This document shows, piece after piece, positions 33,355 through 45,783 of a stretch of DNA of 64,000 nt. The notes beneath the pieces were generated by a model, which saw only the letters and a program-made list of their open reading frames with translations, ran no database searches and was not told the origin of the DNA. Position 1 is the stretch's first letter; each line of letters begins with the position of its first letter. The position numbers and the translations under genes are program-made. Location of the stretch: positions 10,589,752 to 10,653,751 of the forward strand of contig CM046838.1 of NCBI GenBank assembly GCA_025618425.1, in the 5' to 3' direction. The stretch comes from Heliocidaris tuberculata (lineage: Eukaryota > Echinodermata > Echinoidea > Camarodonta > Echinometridae).

Positions 33355-34956
33355 TTAACAGTGCAGTTGAAATGAGGTGGTAAAATATAAGTGATGATAA
33401 TATAATGTAGTTACTAACATAGCGGGTGATACAGTGATGGTCAGAATAGGTATCATCATTCGAGACAGGATGGGATATGCATCATATATCTTTATACCTT
33501 CAGTCATAAGTTACTATAAGTTACATAAGTTACATAAGTTACTATACCCCAAATGATAGTCTAGTACATTGATATTTCATTATGTGCATTTATGTGCATA
33601 GATCATGTTTCCAGATAAAAAGACTTGTATCTCAAAAAGGCATTAACTTATGTTTCTTTCAAAGCGCTGATCAAACTTTTTTTTCTTCATCTACCGTGTG
33701 TTTCATATAATAATCATTAATGAATAGTTTATCTTTCGACAGTTTCAAGTATGAGGTTTTTGAACTTTTCTCCAATCCCGCCTTGCTTTCCTCTACCTCA
33801 AAATAGTGCAGTTAAATGATGCATAATTCAAAGAAAAAAAAAAAAAAAAAAAACCAAACAAAACGAGACACAATAGGTGCACGATTAGATTTTCTATGGT
33901 TAAATGTACATGTACTTTTTTGTTATTCTGCGTCTGTTTGGCAAACATTAAGTAGAACAGCAGCGGAAAACTTGTCATTTATGACTACAATAATTTTGTT
34001 TAGATGTCTTCTACTCGTTATTTTCCGAGGACATCTAGCTCCTTATACGTCCATGTATTGGGCAAATCGTGTGCTAAATGTTTACATGTTTAAACATCCC
34101 CCATCTCCAAATTACCACGTAATGCCTTTGTATTCTCCTCTTTTTTTTGGGGGGGGGGGCCATGCTCATGTCAAGTAAATATTCACAGATTGAAAAAAAT
34201 CAGAAAAATTACAAACAAGAATGTATCAGATTTATGTTTTATTTGGTTTCAAACTCAAAAGAATTGATAGATGTAGGCTTTCATTTTACTTTACATATTC
34301 ACATAGTACACAAGATACTTCACACTCGCGTTTGAAAGAAAAAAACAGCGCCATTTCTAAAATACATTAACATCTGCATTCATTGCAAGGAAAAGGTTGA
34401 CTCACAGGAAGTGTTCTTAGCAGTATACTAAACTATTGTAGGCAGGATATTTAGGTCCACCTTCTCACAACAATGCCAACTACATCATTATATTGTCCAA
34501 GGCCTTCCATTTATATCCAAACGGGCTGATCGTTTTTTGCATTTGTTTCCATTATCTTGAGTGTTCAATTTCTGCCACATGAATACATGATTACCATTAA
34601 TGTCCAAATATCAAAGGGTAGATAATTATATGTATTGGGTGCCATGATTTGATATTGCAATATATTGATATGTATGAATACATGTACATCCCTTATATTT
34701 CCATTTCAAGGTGTCGTTTTCATTGCTTTTATCTAATGTCCAATGATATATAATTCATCATAAACATTGTTTTAATTATCTGCATTAATTTCAGTACCTC
34801 CTGATATTATTTCACTCGTCAGTAATTTTATTAAAATAATTTTCAAATATAAATTTTCAAACACTGGACAATGGTATACCTGAACCTTATAATAATAATA
34901 ATAATAATGTACCCTTTTTCAGAAAGGTTCTTTTCAATTACAAAATTGTCTCATAA
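33355..34956. other. Intergenic, short tandem 9-mers only
   Basis: Near 33506-33546 there are four ATAAGTTAC-type units. A poly-A of 20 lies at 33834-33853 and a short poly-G at 34149. No supported gene; the first dense ACATGTAC words begin about 33905. Confidence 0.45.
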
Positions 34957-35022
34957 GAGCCAAAAGGGTGTTAACTCTATGTAAAAGTATATGGCTTAAC
35001 GCCCTTCTGGCTCTAAACAAAG
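34957..35022. repeat. Dispersed hairpin repeat, copy 2
   Basis: AGAGCCAAAAGGGTGTTAA pairs with TTAACGCCCTTCTGGCTCT around a loop CTCTATGTAAAAGTATATGGC. It aligns without gaps to 20581-20646 at roughly 80 % identity by eye. Confidence 0.65.
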
Positions 35023-35110
35023 GAAATAAGTGATTAACTTATCTAATACAACTGATCTGCATGCCCAGTTATTCACTCCGTGCTGTCATGTTATATGCAA
35101 GGTTACATCT

Positions 35111-35238
35111 GGGGCCTGTAACATAAAGAGATACAATCAATCTTACGATCAATTGTTACTCTTCAGTACATGGTTTGCCATAGACTTACGATTGATATCA
35201 GTCATAAGATTGATTGTATCTCTTTATGTTACAGGCTC
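35111..35238. mobile_element. MITE family C, near-perfect inverted ends
   Basis: About 128 bp. Left arm GGGGCCTGTAACATAAAGAG and the reverse complement of the right arm agree at all but one base over about 35 bp (continuing ATACAATCAATCTTA), then weaken. The high arm identity suggests recent origin or gene conversion. Non-coding. Confidence 0.8.
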
Positions 35239-35976
35239 CTGGTCTGCTGGGAGCTGAAAGGCTGTTTTATTTCATTTAATTTTCCACGGCCATAGATTTA
35301 ACAGCTTTCTTGTTCTCAGCATATGATAACATAATCACTTGCTTCTTTTCATGTGGCAAATCCTTGAATACATGTACTCTTACAGTGATTGCGTATCTAC
35401 TCCCAGATTACAAGGGATCCAATACAGTCGTTTCTGATCTCAAATATTAGTTCTCCCCTGGTTTCATTCATAATTGCAAATGTTAAGGGTCATGTCAGAA
35501 AATTGCCGCATTTCAAAATCCAATAGCTGTTTTATCTATGAAGAGGTACATGTATGATCTGATGAAATCAGTTAACGCAGTATGGACTTCACTCCCATTC
35601 TAAGAAGCCAGTGATACTGTGGAAGGTTGGTACTGGCCACAAACAGGGACAATCAAAACTGAAAACATTCTTCTTTCTTTTAGAAATGAGGTAACATTAA
35701 TCCTTGGGGTTTAAAAATCAGTTTTTCCTAGCCTTTTAATGTATATAAATGGACAATTCACCATTTGTAAAATTATGTTGCCAAATCAAATGTAGGAAGT
35801 AGACAAGGTAAATGAACTAAGGACATTAACGAACATGATTAGAATATCTGAGGCCAATAATACAGGTACATGTCCTTTCAATTAAATAATCTAATATGAC
35901 TGAGGTGCAAATATTAATACTACAGGTGTATTAATATATCCCTTTCACATGCTTATCGCCATTTCATTCAATATTC
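35239..35976. other. Intergenic downstream of the kinase gene
   Basis: AT-rich, scattered ACATGTAC words. No gene. Confidence 0.4.
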
Positions 35977-36070
35977 TCTCTCTCTCCCCCTCCCTCCCTC
36001 CCCCCCCCCCCTCCCCCCCCCCCCCCCCCCCCTCTCTCTCCCTCTACCCCCTTCTCCCTTTCTCTCTGTC
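35977..36070. repeat. Pyrimidine tract (CT/C)
   Basis: CT units and several C runs, almost no purines. Confidence 0.95.
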
Positions 36071-37087
36071 GACCCCTATTCTGAATCATTTTACTCACCT
36101 AATTCCAGGACCTACATACATACACAGGTAGTAAACATGCAAATTACTTAACAATTTCCACAGTTAAATTGAGTAGGCCATCCCATCTCTTACTGTAAAT
36201 TACCATTCCAATAATAACTATCATCTGTATTTTACATAAATGTCATTTGTTGACCTTCTTGGAAGCTTATTACCTCCCCTTCATTTATTTCATTTCAATC
36301 AAATGTAATTACTATCCTGCTAACACAGATTGAGGAACAAACAGAAACATGTACCATGCAGCAAAAATGAAAGTTTCAGTTCAGCAGTTATACACACAAA
36401 TGTTTACTTCATGAATGCCTATTACATATCCTTTCTTTCTAGATGAGTTCAGCGTAATGGTAGAAATAATATTCTTGGCAAATAATGCAGCAGAAGGCAG
36501 GAATACCCTAGAATTAATAAAATGCAACACATACATGCTGTATATTTTAATGTAGGAATACTGCATATTACATTTAGGTAATATGGTATAAGGGAAGAGA
36601 AAATCAATAGCAACTTTTCACAAGGTGGTTACAAATACCATTATCAATTAATTTGCAATTTTCACTAAGAACCACCTACTAATTAGCCAACACACATGGC
36701 ATACTACACGATGCTGAATGGAACAGTACAGGGGAGACATACAATGGTACTGTAGCGGGAAGTACTGACTACTTATGGCAAATATGAGAGCCAATCAACT
36801 TGCAAGCAATCGATCTATTACATACTAAAGCTAGCAACATGTGACAGGGAGCTCACTGTGACGTCTTTGTCTTATACTGACACACGAACATGTAGAACTC
36901 CATCTTTAGCTGCATGCATTCATCTGAATGTAAATATATTGCATAATAATTTCTTATTATTTATAAAATCTGTACCAATATCACAACCTGATAGTGTAGA
37001 TATATTCATATTCTCGAGTATGTACATCCGGACTTCTATAAATAGATCAATCTGATGAAGAAAATAAAAAAACATTCTAAAATAATG
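36071..37087 (-). other. Probable 3' UTR/flank of the NIM1-like gene
   Basis: Non-coding sequence after the stop codon. The nearest canonical minus-strand AATAAA I find is at 36289-36284, about 0.8 kb past the stop; this end point is a guess without transcript data. Confidence 0.3.
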
Positions 37088-37837
37088 CTATAATATAGTA
37101 CAGAGCTTTGATGGTTTGTTATTCTTGTTGCTGTCTTTGCTTTTCTTTCTACTGCTTGGTCTAGAGGTCTTGCCCTTGGTCTGAGGGGGTGGTTGAACGG
37201 GCGGTTCCAGACGCTTCCTCTGCAGTCTGTGCAGCGCAATACGGTATGTGCCCGTTATGCTATTGCGTGAGTCCTGATCTCGCGTGCTCTCCAGCTGGTC
37301 GTCCTGGATGCCGAGAGCCTTGAGCTGATCTAAGACATTGAGTTCCTCATTGCTTGCGGACTCTCTCCTGAAGCATGGTGTGAGGTGATAGGAGGGATGA
37401 GGGGGAGGATATTCCTGACCTTGTAACCATTGGGAGCCCTTGATCTGATCAATTGTGTACCTATCCCCTGGGGGCTGCTTTAGTACATTTCGAATCACTT
37501 GTTGGCAGTTACTAGACACGTACGATGGAATGGTAAATTGCCCATCCAAGATGCACTTTTTGAGTTTTGCCACAGTGTCGGCGCGGAATGGCATCACACC
37601 TGTAATCATGAAGTAAAGCATGATTCCTAATGCCCAGGTATCCACAGGTGCCCCAATGTAGTTCTCATCTTTGAAGAGTTCAGGGGCTGCATACGGTGGT
37701 GATCCACAAAACGTATTTAGAGTGTCACTCATCTTGCAATAAGTACTAAAACCAAAGTCTCCAACTTTCACATATCCATTGGCTGCATAGAAAACATTCT
37801 CAGCTTTCAGGTCCCGATGAATTATATTTTTCGAGTG
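37088..37837 (-). CDS. NIM1K: NIM1-like kinase, last coding exon (residues 188-436)
   Basis: Encodes the catalytic loop HRDLKAENV (194-202), DFG, activation segment through [10 protein letters not shown], the C-lobe ([24 protein letters not shown]), a segment [14 protein letters not shown]...[16 protein letters not shown] resembling the family's UBA-like region, a Lys/Ser-rich linker and the C-terminal CTIL. The acceptor CAG occupies 37840-37838 and the exon opens with CAC, in phase 0 with the previous exon's ATG. The frame stays open further upstream through the intronic pyrimidine tract, but that part is intron: joining at 37837 gives YHM-HSKN, the expected kinase sequence. The stop codon is at 37090-37088. 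Confidence 0.95.
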   Translation of the reverse strand, partial: HSKNIIHRDLKAENVFYAANGYVKVGDFGFSTYCKMSDTLNTFCGSPPYAAPELFKDENYIGAPVDTWALGIMLYFMITGVMPFRADTVAKLKKCILDGQFTIPSYVSSNCQQVIRNVLKQPPGDRYTIDQIKGSQWLQGQEYPPPHPSYHLTPCFRRESASNEELNVLDQLKALGIQDDQLESTRDQDSRNSITGTYRIALHRLQRKRLEPPVQPPPQTKGKTSRPSSRKKSKDSNKNNKPSKLCTIL

Positions 37838-37844
37838 CTGCAAT

Positions 37845-38125
37845 TTGAAAGAGAGAAATAAAGAGAGAGAAAGTAAAGAGGGAGAAGAGAGGAGAGAAAG
37901 AGATAGATAGAGAGAGAGAGACAGAGAGAAATAAAGAGAGAAAGTAAAGACAGAGGAGCAGTGAAAGAGAGAAGAGAGAGGAGAGAAAGAGATGTGAGAG
38001 ACAGGTGAAAGATAGAAAAAGAGAAAGTAAAGAGGGAGGAGCAGTGAGAGAGAGAATAGAGACGAGAGGAGAGAGAGAGAGAGAGAAAAACAGAAAAAAG
38101 AGAGAGACAGACAAACAGAGGGAGT
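37845..38125 (-). repeat. Extended polypyrimidine tract before the exon 3 acceptor
   Basis: On the transcribed (minus) strand this is about 280 nt of CT/CTTT/CCT words with only scattered purines, ending about 8 nt upstream of the acceptor AG. It takes the place of the usual 15-30-nt pyrimidine tract. Confidence 0.9.
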
Positions 38126-38626
38126 CAAAGAGGAGAGCGAATGGGAAAGAGAAGAGTCATTAAACAAGCAATCCCCTTTGATCTATGCCTCTTCGCTCCC
38201 AATGTCAACATTCATAATCAATAGCCTAAAAGGAAGTAACAACACAAAGCATGTCTGCTTAGACATCGTATTAAGACCCCCAAGCACTTTATATAACATC
38301 TCATTACACTAATGAAATGAAAACCTGAGGCGGAACATGTGCATGTGATGTACCCATTACCAGAAAAAAAAATTTGGCCAGACATTCTAGGCTATTCAAG
38401 GACACCCTAATGAACACTTCAGAGTAAATTTATTTCATTGCCTCAAATTGTCAACAGTCGAGCGTTCAGCCCAGTTTGAGATGAGCAAGGTGACCTAATT
38501 AAGATTAATGTGCAGCCAATAGTCGTGTTCTATCTGAAGGGAGTTTTGTTCAACATTGTCATTTTTAAGTAAGTCTTTCATTTCATTTTCTTGTAGCCTA
38601 CTGAAATGCAGTTCAAAACAAACATC

Positions 38627-38779
38627 ATTTGCTCCTGAAATTAATTAAAATCATCACTACACTACACTAAACTTATTACATAACATCTTGTCAAGTGTAG
38701 TGATGATTTTAATTAATTTGCTCCTGAAATTAATTAAAATCATCACTACACTTGACAAGATGTTATATAATAAGTTTAG
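38627..38779. repeat. Interlocked direct and inverted duplication in intron 2
   Basis: A 36-bp block starting ATTTGCTCCTGAAATTAATT occurs at 38627-38662 and again at 38716-38751. Between them, 38667-38718 is the reverse complement of 38727-38779 over about 52 bp, with a few mismatches. The layout is block, inverted block, block, flank. This is the pattern left by replication template switching. Confidence 0.85.
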
Positions 38780-39132
38780 GACTGAATGATATCTAAACAT
38801 AAATTATCTTGTTGAGATACTAAACAATGCATTATGTTAACTGCCAAGTATAATTTTTCTTTATAATTATAATTTAGGAGAGTGCTAAGATTTGCCCCTT
38901 TCCTTTCTTTGCTTTCTGCCTCTAGTAATGAATAATAATCCTTGATTTTGACGAAATGATTCCCTCAGTCTTTTTCATGTTTCAGTATTAGATTGCATTT
39001 TGCATCATAGACCCCAAAGGTTAACTGGTGCCTTTAAGCCATTATAGGGATGATTCTGTGAAGTGCAACAGCTCTAAAAATGAATTTCGTTGAACCAGAA
39101 GAATTAGTGTTCTTTCCTCTTAATCTCCTTAC

Positions 39133-39401
39133 CATGTGGTAGACAGCTGAGATAACCTGAGCGTAGATGGGCTTGCATTCCGCCTCTGCAATCTTGCCCT
39201 CGTTGGAGATCTTGGTGAAAAGCTCGCCACCGGGGGCGTACTCCATGACGAGATGGAGCTTGGCCAGCGTCTCCACCACCTCATACAGACGGATGATGTT
39301 GGGATGGTGGAGCCGCTCCATGCAGCTGATCTCCCTGGACAGGAGACGCTGGGTCTTCTGGTCTAGTTTGGTCTTATCCAGGATCTTTATTGCTACTTTT
39401 T
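39133..39401 (-). CDS. NIM1K: NIM1-like kinase, middle coding exon (residues 98-187)
   Basis: Encodes the N-lobe from the VAIK motif (Lys103) through the C-helix segment QRLLSREISCMERLHHPNII (Glu in REIS pairs with Lys103 in this fold), the hinge LVMEYAPGGELF and helix E to AVYHM. The acceptor CAG is at 39404-39402. The first two bases complete a Glu codon begun by the G ending exon 1, giving TKEKVAIKIL. The donor GTAAGG follows the ATG at 39132. Length 269 nt, phase 1 to 0. Confidence 0.95.
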
Positions 39402-39485
39402 CTGCAAGGCAACAGACAAAAAGAAGAATGTGCAACTACACTATGGGAACAACATTTTGAACTGTTACTATTTGACAGGGGTGCC

Positions 39486-39681
39486 AACATTTGCTCCTGC
39501 CACATTTGCCTTATCTCGAAAGGTCAAAGGTTAAGGTCAAAGTCATGATTTTTTTTTGATTTTTTTTGTTCAAGACAATGTGAAGATTAGGATTAGGGTT
39601 AGGGTTAGGGTTAGACTTAGGTTTAGGATTAGGATTAGCATGGCAAAGTTAGACTGGAGCAATTGTCGCAGGAGCAAATGT
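39486..39681. mobile_element. Inverted-repeat element with internal telomeric repeats
   Basis: Ends share ACATTTGCTCCTG (left) and its complement CAGGAGCAAATGT (right), with further similarity (CCACATTTGC versus CGACAATTGC). Between them, at about 39586-39638, there are nine or so TTAGGG/TTAGGA/TTTAGG words, three of them perfect TTAGGG in a row. It lies in intron 1, within 85 bp of the exon 2 acceptor. Confidence 0.65.
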
Positions 39682-41644
39682 CATACATCCATTTGAAAAT
39701 GTATGTGTTCAAGAGGAACCTACATATATCATGACATCACTTCACTTGATAATGGCTTTTCAAAACTATAATGGGATAAAACTACTCTTTGCCATGTACA
39801 GTATACATGTGTGCAAAATTGTGAATACATACATGTACATGTAGAATACCACATTACTTTCAGTCCAATGCATGATCAACTACAAACCCAATTCATACAT
39901 GTACTGTACATGTATGTACATGTATGAACTGTGTAATTAGCCAGAAAAGGAGTTCCTCCTAATCACATATTTTTGGCTTGGATTACACAAGTTCCTTGAG
40001 ATACAGAATACATTTCAAAGTCCATGAATTCACATTTTTCACTTCATCTCATTATTCAGGAGTCAGAACAACTATAATGGCAAATCAATGTACACCTATA
40101 TATATGTCAATTTGGCTACCCAAGTCTTTAATAGCCTTAATTTTGTTTACAATGTTCTGCAGTACAAATGAGTAGGCCTATGTGTACATAGAATTTGTGC
40201 AGACCTTAGACATGTATATGTACATGTACACATTGTAAACGCATCTCAACTTTGTATCTGAACTGGCTACATAACGTAGGTATAATAAAAACCAATTTGC
40301 TGAAAGAATTTCATGCATTTATACACTTCTTTCTCATTCCTTTTTCTGCTACAACAAACAATGTGTATTCATACACTAGGGTCTTCTTGAATCATTCAAG
40401 TAAACATGCAATCAAGAAATCTTACACACTGTACAACTCAGAATCCCAGTTTACAAGGAGATTCCATTCATAGCAAGATGACAATTTACAACTCATAAAA
40501 TAAACACAATCATGGTGTGTATTTTCAGTCAAACGCGATATTCATGGCATGCATAGAGGAGGCCTTTATCCAACCAAGCCCACTCAATGGTTGGCATGGC
40601 TACTAGAATTGTTGCATACGCCGGGAAAGGAGACAGGGGCACGCAATTATTTGCTGAACTGTAAGCAGCTTTCAATTTGATAAAGGCATCCCTGAAAATG
40701 TCAGAGGAGGAATGAACGTCATCAGACAGCCCCTTTCTCCACAAATGTACAAATTATTTGAAATGGGTGAACAACGAGCATGCACCCTGTACTGTGTATG
40801 AACACATGTAAACATGTTGGCAGGGTTTAATGAATTTTACAAGCCCACTTCTGTGTGCATCATCTCTGTGTTCATTTAGTGGGGAAGGGGGGGGGGGGGG
40901 GTACTGGAGACCAGTATCCTTTGCATCAGCTATAAGGACAGAGATCTGGGTCATAGAGAAGTACGTCAATATGTCATAAGCACCTTGCTCTGGGCAGCTA
41001 TAAGTCGGTCAGTGGACGCATGAATTTCAATATATCTAAGGACAGCTCATGCGCTTTGTCTATTTTTATGTCTCCTTCACTTGGAAGGATTAATGTATAG
41101 TTTTCTCCAATTTGCCAATGAAAATTAACTGCCTCTGGTACCACAAGGAGTCAGTGATTGGATGATTCTCTCAGATGTTTTCTACTGGTCTTGAACAATT
41201 CTATCAAGAAACTTGCCTAAAGAGTATGTACTATGATACATGTAGGTACATGAATACCGGTATATACTGCCTGTAATTTTGATAATGAATATCTTGCAAT
41301 AGGCGAGATATAGAGAGGGACTGAGGGAACTTGCAATGGTCACACAAAAAAGAAAAGGAAAAAGAATTAGACTGTCAATAGCAGTCAAATTTGACTCAAA
41401 AGCAGCCCTTGAAAACAATCTTGAAAACAAGATTTTTTCTTTTACTTTCTTGCAATAGTATTAAAAAGGAAGACTGCACTACCAGTACATGAACATTTCT
41501 CTAGAATAAGAAATATCCATATTTGTCAAGTTTAAATTTGGTACGCTTGGTACACTTTGTAGTGAAACCATGACAGATTACATGTAATTGATTGTCATCA
41601 GACGCTAAAAAAAATCTTAATGGCAGACAAATAGATCCGAAAAC
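39682..41644. other. NIM1-like intron 1, no further gene
   Basis: Intronic DNA with ACATGTAC words and a poly-G run at 40887-40900 that ends GGTACTGGAGACCAGTATCC, a small hairpin. No nested gene seen. Confidence 0.5.
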
Positions 41645-41919
41645 CAGGGGTGGAGCTACAGGGGGGGCAGAGGGGGCGACCGCCCCCCTATGATTTTTCA
41701 AGTAGTGAAAAAAGAAAAAAAAAGAAGAAAAAAGAAGAAAAAAGAAGAAAAGGAGGAAGAAAAGGGAAGAAAAGGGAAGAAAGAAGAAAGCGGAGTATTA
41801 AAAAGAGAGGTCTTAAACATATAACTCTATATTACCCCTGTTATTTAATGGAGAAAAAATATGACGTCATCTTTAGGTCATCTTGCCCCTCCTATCAAAA
41901 TACCCTGGCGCCGCCCCTG
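41645..41919. mobile_element. hAT-like MITE with perfect 8-bp TSD in intron 1
   Basis: A 275-bp element flanked by identical CCGAAAAC at 41637-41644 and 41920-41927. Ends CAGGGGTGGAGCTACAGG and, reverse-complemented, CAGGGGCGGCGCCAGGG. The interior is a G/C run, then a purine-rich AAGAAGAAA tract, then a TGACGTCA-containing segment near 41861-41868. CAGGGG ends plus an 8-bp duplication fit hAT. Confidence 0.85.
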
Positions 41920-43560
41920 CCGAAAACAACCACTTTATATCACAGCACAAGCAGCTTTTGTCCCCCACATACATGTATATGTACAGTATATTATAAATGT
42001 ATTTGAACTTATGGGTTAAAGGAAGCAAGATAATATGGGTAGAGGCAATATGAAAGTCCTTTGAATTTTGTTTTCTTAATTACTATTTGTATCACTGTGC
42101 AAAGTTTATTTTTAATTCTTGTTGAAATTCAATATTTTTTCAAATCTAAACATTTAAACTGGTAACTTTTCACAACTCTTAAGGTAATAGCGATGGCACA
42201 TAAATGCGGGAAAGACGCAAATGACAAAATCATTACAAATCATAATTTCATTCCATAGAAGCAGAACAAAAATATTAGGATATATGTAGAAATAGTATTC
42301 AACTCTATTAACACTTTTAAGGAAAATAATATGAAAACTTTTATTCAGATACATGTACATGTAAGTCTAATTGCAATATTAGATGCACTGTAGACAGAAC
42401 TAGCCATTTTGCTCTTTCCATCTTTCCCACGTCTTTACATGCCATTGCGTTTCGCTAAACTACCTAATGACGCTCTTTTCCTGACATTCCAAAACAAATT
42501 AATGAACAATCCAACTACATGTACTTCCATGACCACACAGAAATATTTCAAACTTTAATGACTTTCTATTTTCAAGTACATGATACATGTACAGTATATA
42601 CATGTACAGTCAGTGCTTGCTCAACACTGCAGTGTTTGCAGTGCTTGCTCACAACATACAGGTACAGTTCTCGTTCAACACATTGGCTTGGTCTGCGAGC
42701 ATGGGTCAAATTCCTCATGAGTGAAAAACAAATCCAAGAATGCAGCCAGTCTAAAACCTTCCTTCATCAACTGATGACACCAATAACACAAATATGCTAT
42801 AACTTACATTCTGTAGGCCAGGGATGCAAACTTGACTCAATCAAATTGCTATCCACAGTACAAGCTACATCTATACAAAGTCCATGCAGGAAATTTACTT
42901 CATTCAAAACAACTTTGCTATGCACGCTGTTTCCAAAAATTTGCTAATTCTAATCTATCTCTCGCTCCTGTTTCTCCATTTTTTTTCCCACTTTCATATT
43001 TCACAGAACGGCATGATAATTTGCCTCAGATGCTCATTAATGAAGAACATTTACAAGTTACATACCAAGTGAAAATGAAATAAATCTGTAAGTACTGCAA
43101 CCCCTTGGTTAAAATGATTTGATACAATAATACTCACCTTAAAAACTCAAATCATGTAAAATAGTACTAACAAAAAGTTCATATATTAACTTTAATTAAG
43201 TAAATCTAAATTTCAAAATATTGCCTTTTTCAGTTAAAAAATTAATGTAGCTTGCAGTGTAATGTAGGCCTACAGTTCTACAGGATACAGGAAAAAAAAA
43301 CAATCACAATAAACATTGTTCTGTTACAAGAGTGTATTAGGATTTATCCTAAACTAGATGTATTATTCACTAGGGGAAAAAAAAAACATCAGGCATTGAT
43401 TTTTTAAGTTACAGGAAAAAAAAAATACAATGTACATGTAGTGCTTTTTTGACTATCTTCTCATTTGGACTGTCAATACAATATAGTGTCAAAAGCATTC
43501 AGCACCTGGTTAGATACTTCTCCTAAAAAGAACTTCTTAAATGTAAGACTTTATTTATGC
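41920..43560. other. Intron 1, no further gene
   Basis: AT-rich with ACATGTAC clusters at 42350-42363 and 42560-42607 and a short direct repeat of CAGTGCTTGCTCA near 42610-42650. No supported coding region. Confidence 0.45.
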
Positions 43561-43990
43561 AGCAATTTCACACCTTTTGATTCCTGATAGGAAAGTGTGA
43601 GGTTCTAAGTACTTTTCAGGTCACAATTTTCAGCTACTTAGCAATGTCCAGCGAATATATGAAAACATGCAATTCATGAAGCACTACATGTAATTCTGAA
43701 TCATTATTTCACAGTAAAGTTATATGGTTTCAAGTGAGAATAGATATATTTATCCAACATTAATTTCACATCTTTTGATTCCTGTTAAGAAAGTGTCAAG
43801 TTCTACATGTATGTAAGTACTTTTAAGATCATGATTTTCATAATTAGTAACAGTGAATACATGAAAACATGCAATTCACGAAGCACTATTCTACATCATT
43901 GTTTCACAGTAAGTTATGTGTATTCATGTATGGTTTCAACTTTCAAATGAGAATATATATATTGATCCAAGAATAATTTCACACATCATG
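43561..43990. repeat. Diverged tandem duplication, ~205-bp unit
   Basis: Two full units (from 43561 and 43761) and the beginning of a third at about 43972 share CTTTTGATTCCTG, TGAAAACATGCAATTCA and CGAAGCACT. Unit 2 has an extra ACATGTATGT before AAGTACTTTT; unit 1 has an extra ACATGTA after GAAGCACT. Confidence 0.8.
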
Positions 43991-45783
43991 AAGGCACCTA
44001 GCTGTATGAATTTACACATGAAACCCATCTAAAACTATTTATTCCCTGTACAGTGTAGCTACATGTACTTTGGCACAAAGTGCAATATGTAATAGTCTAT
44101 GATAATGAATTCCCAGTGCAACATTTCCTTTCCACTCTTGCTCCACTGTATACAAAAAGTGTACTTATTAATGACCTTGAGGTATATTGAATGACATTAA
44201 ACGTATTCTTAAGACCGCACCAGAGGATGAGCAACTACATGGAAGCTTACTGCTGAGAGGAAAAGAATGCAATCAGGCAGAGAACATACATACTAAAAGG
44301 CACAATAAGTTCTGCAAATAATATAAAATATTTAAGATAATCAGACTCTGGGAAAATCTGTCACAAGAACAAAAGCATTGCTTGTCATAAAAATTGTATA
44401 TGTTCCCTACTTTTAACTGCCATTTGTACATGTACATGTATTCAAATGTTTATCTACATGTACATAAATGTAGAACCTTCAATTACCGGTAAAGCATCAT
44501 AGTGTACACATATTCTTGCATTGACAGGTCTAATACGCCTTATATACTCAACTGGATAAATATCAGATGCATACTGTACCTACATGTACATGTATAAGGC
44601 ATACATGTACACTTACCATGGCTACAGTATGTTCACATCTAAACCTGAAAGTCGTATGGCTCTTGGGGCTTGTGGAAAAGCAAACATGTACATTGTACAA
44701 TTAGGAGACATTCATTTTTTTTAAGATAAAGAAGGTAAAACACAGGACCAAAGTTTGATGATTTGATATTAATTAATATGTATTAGCAACTGCCCCACCC
44801 CTTTACGTTCAATATACATGTATATATAAAGTACTACATGTACTTCAGTTCCAGTGCACATGGATATTGGGTTGAGTGGCATCGTCTGATGGGCCATTTT
44901 ATGCATGCTGTGTCCATGTTGGTCATGATCAACTATGAGCAAAATAAAATTTAGGATACTGAAGCCTGTTCATAGTCCACTAATAAATTGCACACTTGGG
45001 GATCGTTTGGCAATAAAACTGGACAAATAACACCCCTGCTGTAGAGGAACCTAGGTAGGTAAGTACTAGCGACCATCCCTAATAAATGTAAGTGATACTG
45101 CATGCTGGCCACGGGGCAGAATACAAAGCACTCCCCAAATGCATCCAAAGCACTTGCTCCTTGGAAAGTAATGGGAGAAAAGAAGGATGTGTGCTTCAAG
45201 TGCCTCTTGCTGAATACTTACACTCTAGCGCATTGTACAGGTTTCTGTACATGTGATACGTGTATGTACATAATGCAGGTGAATGGAAATCAGTGCATGT
45301 GTTCAGTCTACTGGTAGTGGTAAGCACTGTGTAAATGTGTAGGTACATGTAGGAAAAGGTGCTACCAATTCAACATGCTTATAAGGTGTTGTACATCACA
45401 CATGAATAAGAGATGCCTAAACATACACTCATATTCTACATGTAACTTCTTTTCCACTTTCCTCTTTCGCAAAATCGTATCTTTCAGGTGAAAGATATAT
45501 AATGCAGAAATCTGCTTTTCTACAAAATGCACAGCGTATCATGTATGTTCGCAATGAAGTACCCACTGCAACAGATGCCAAAAATGTACATTAGGTTACA
45601 ATTCTTAAACTACATGAAAATTAAGTTCAGAAAAAAGTCTACATTTAGTCTACCAAGAATGCAACAAGTGTAATGCTACATGCAGTAAACATTAAATTCA
45701 TGAACTGTTAATGTACATGTACATAAAAAATGTAGCAATTGCTGTCTCAGTCCTTCATCTCTTTTCCTCTTCCTGATGTTAAA
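43991..45783. other. Intron 1, no further gene
   Basis: Many ACATGTAC words (44425-44465, 44582-44610, 44815-44845). No supported coding region. Confidence 0.45.

Noticed and set aside
37838..38167. Upstream extension of the last kinase exon frame (Ser/Leu-rich, 110 codons)
   Set aside because: This is the intronic pyrimidine tract. A canonical acceptor at 37840-37838 and perfect joining of YHM to HSKNIIHRD show it is spliced out.
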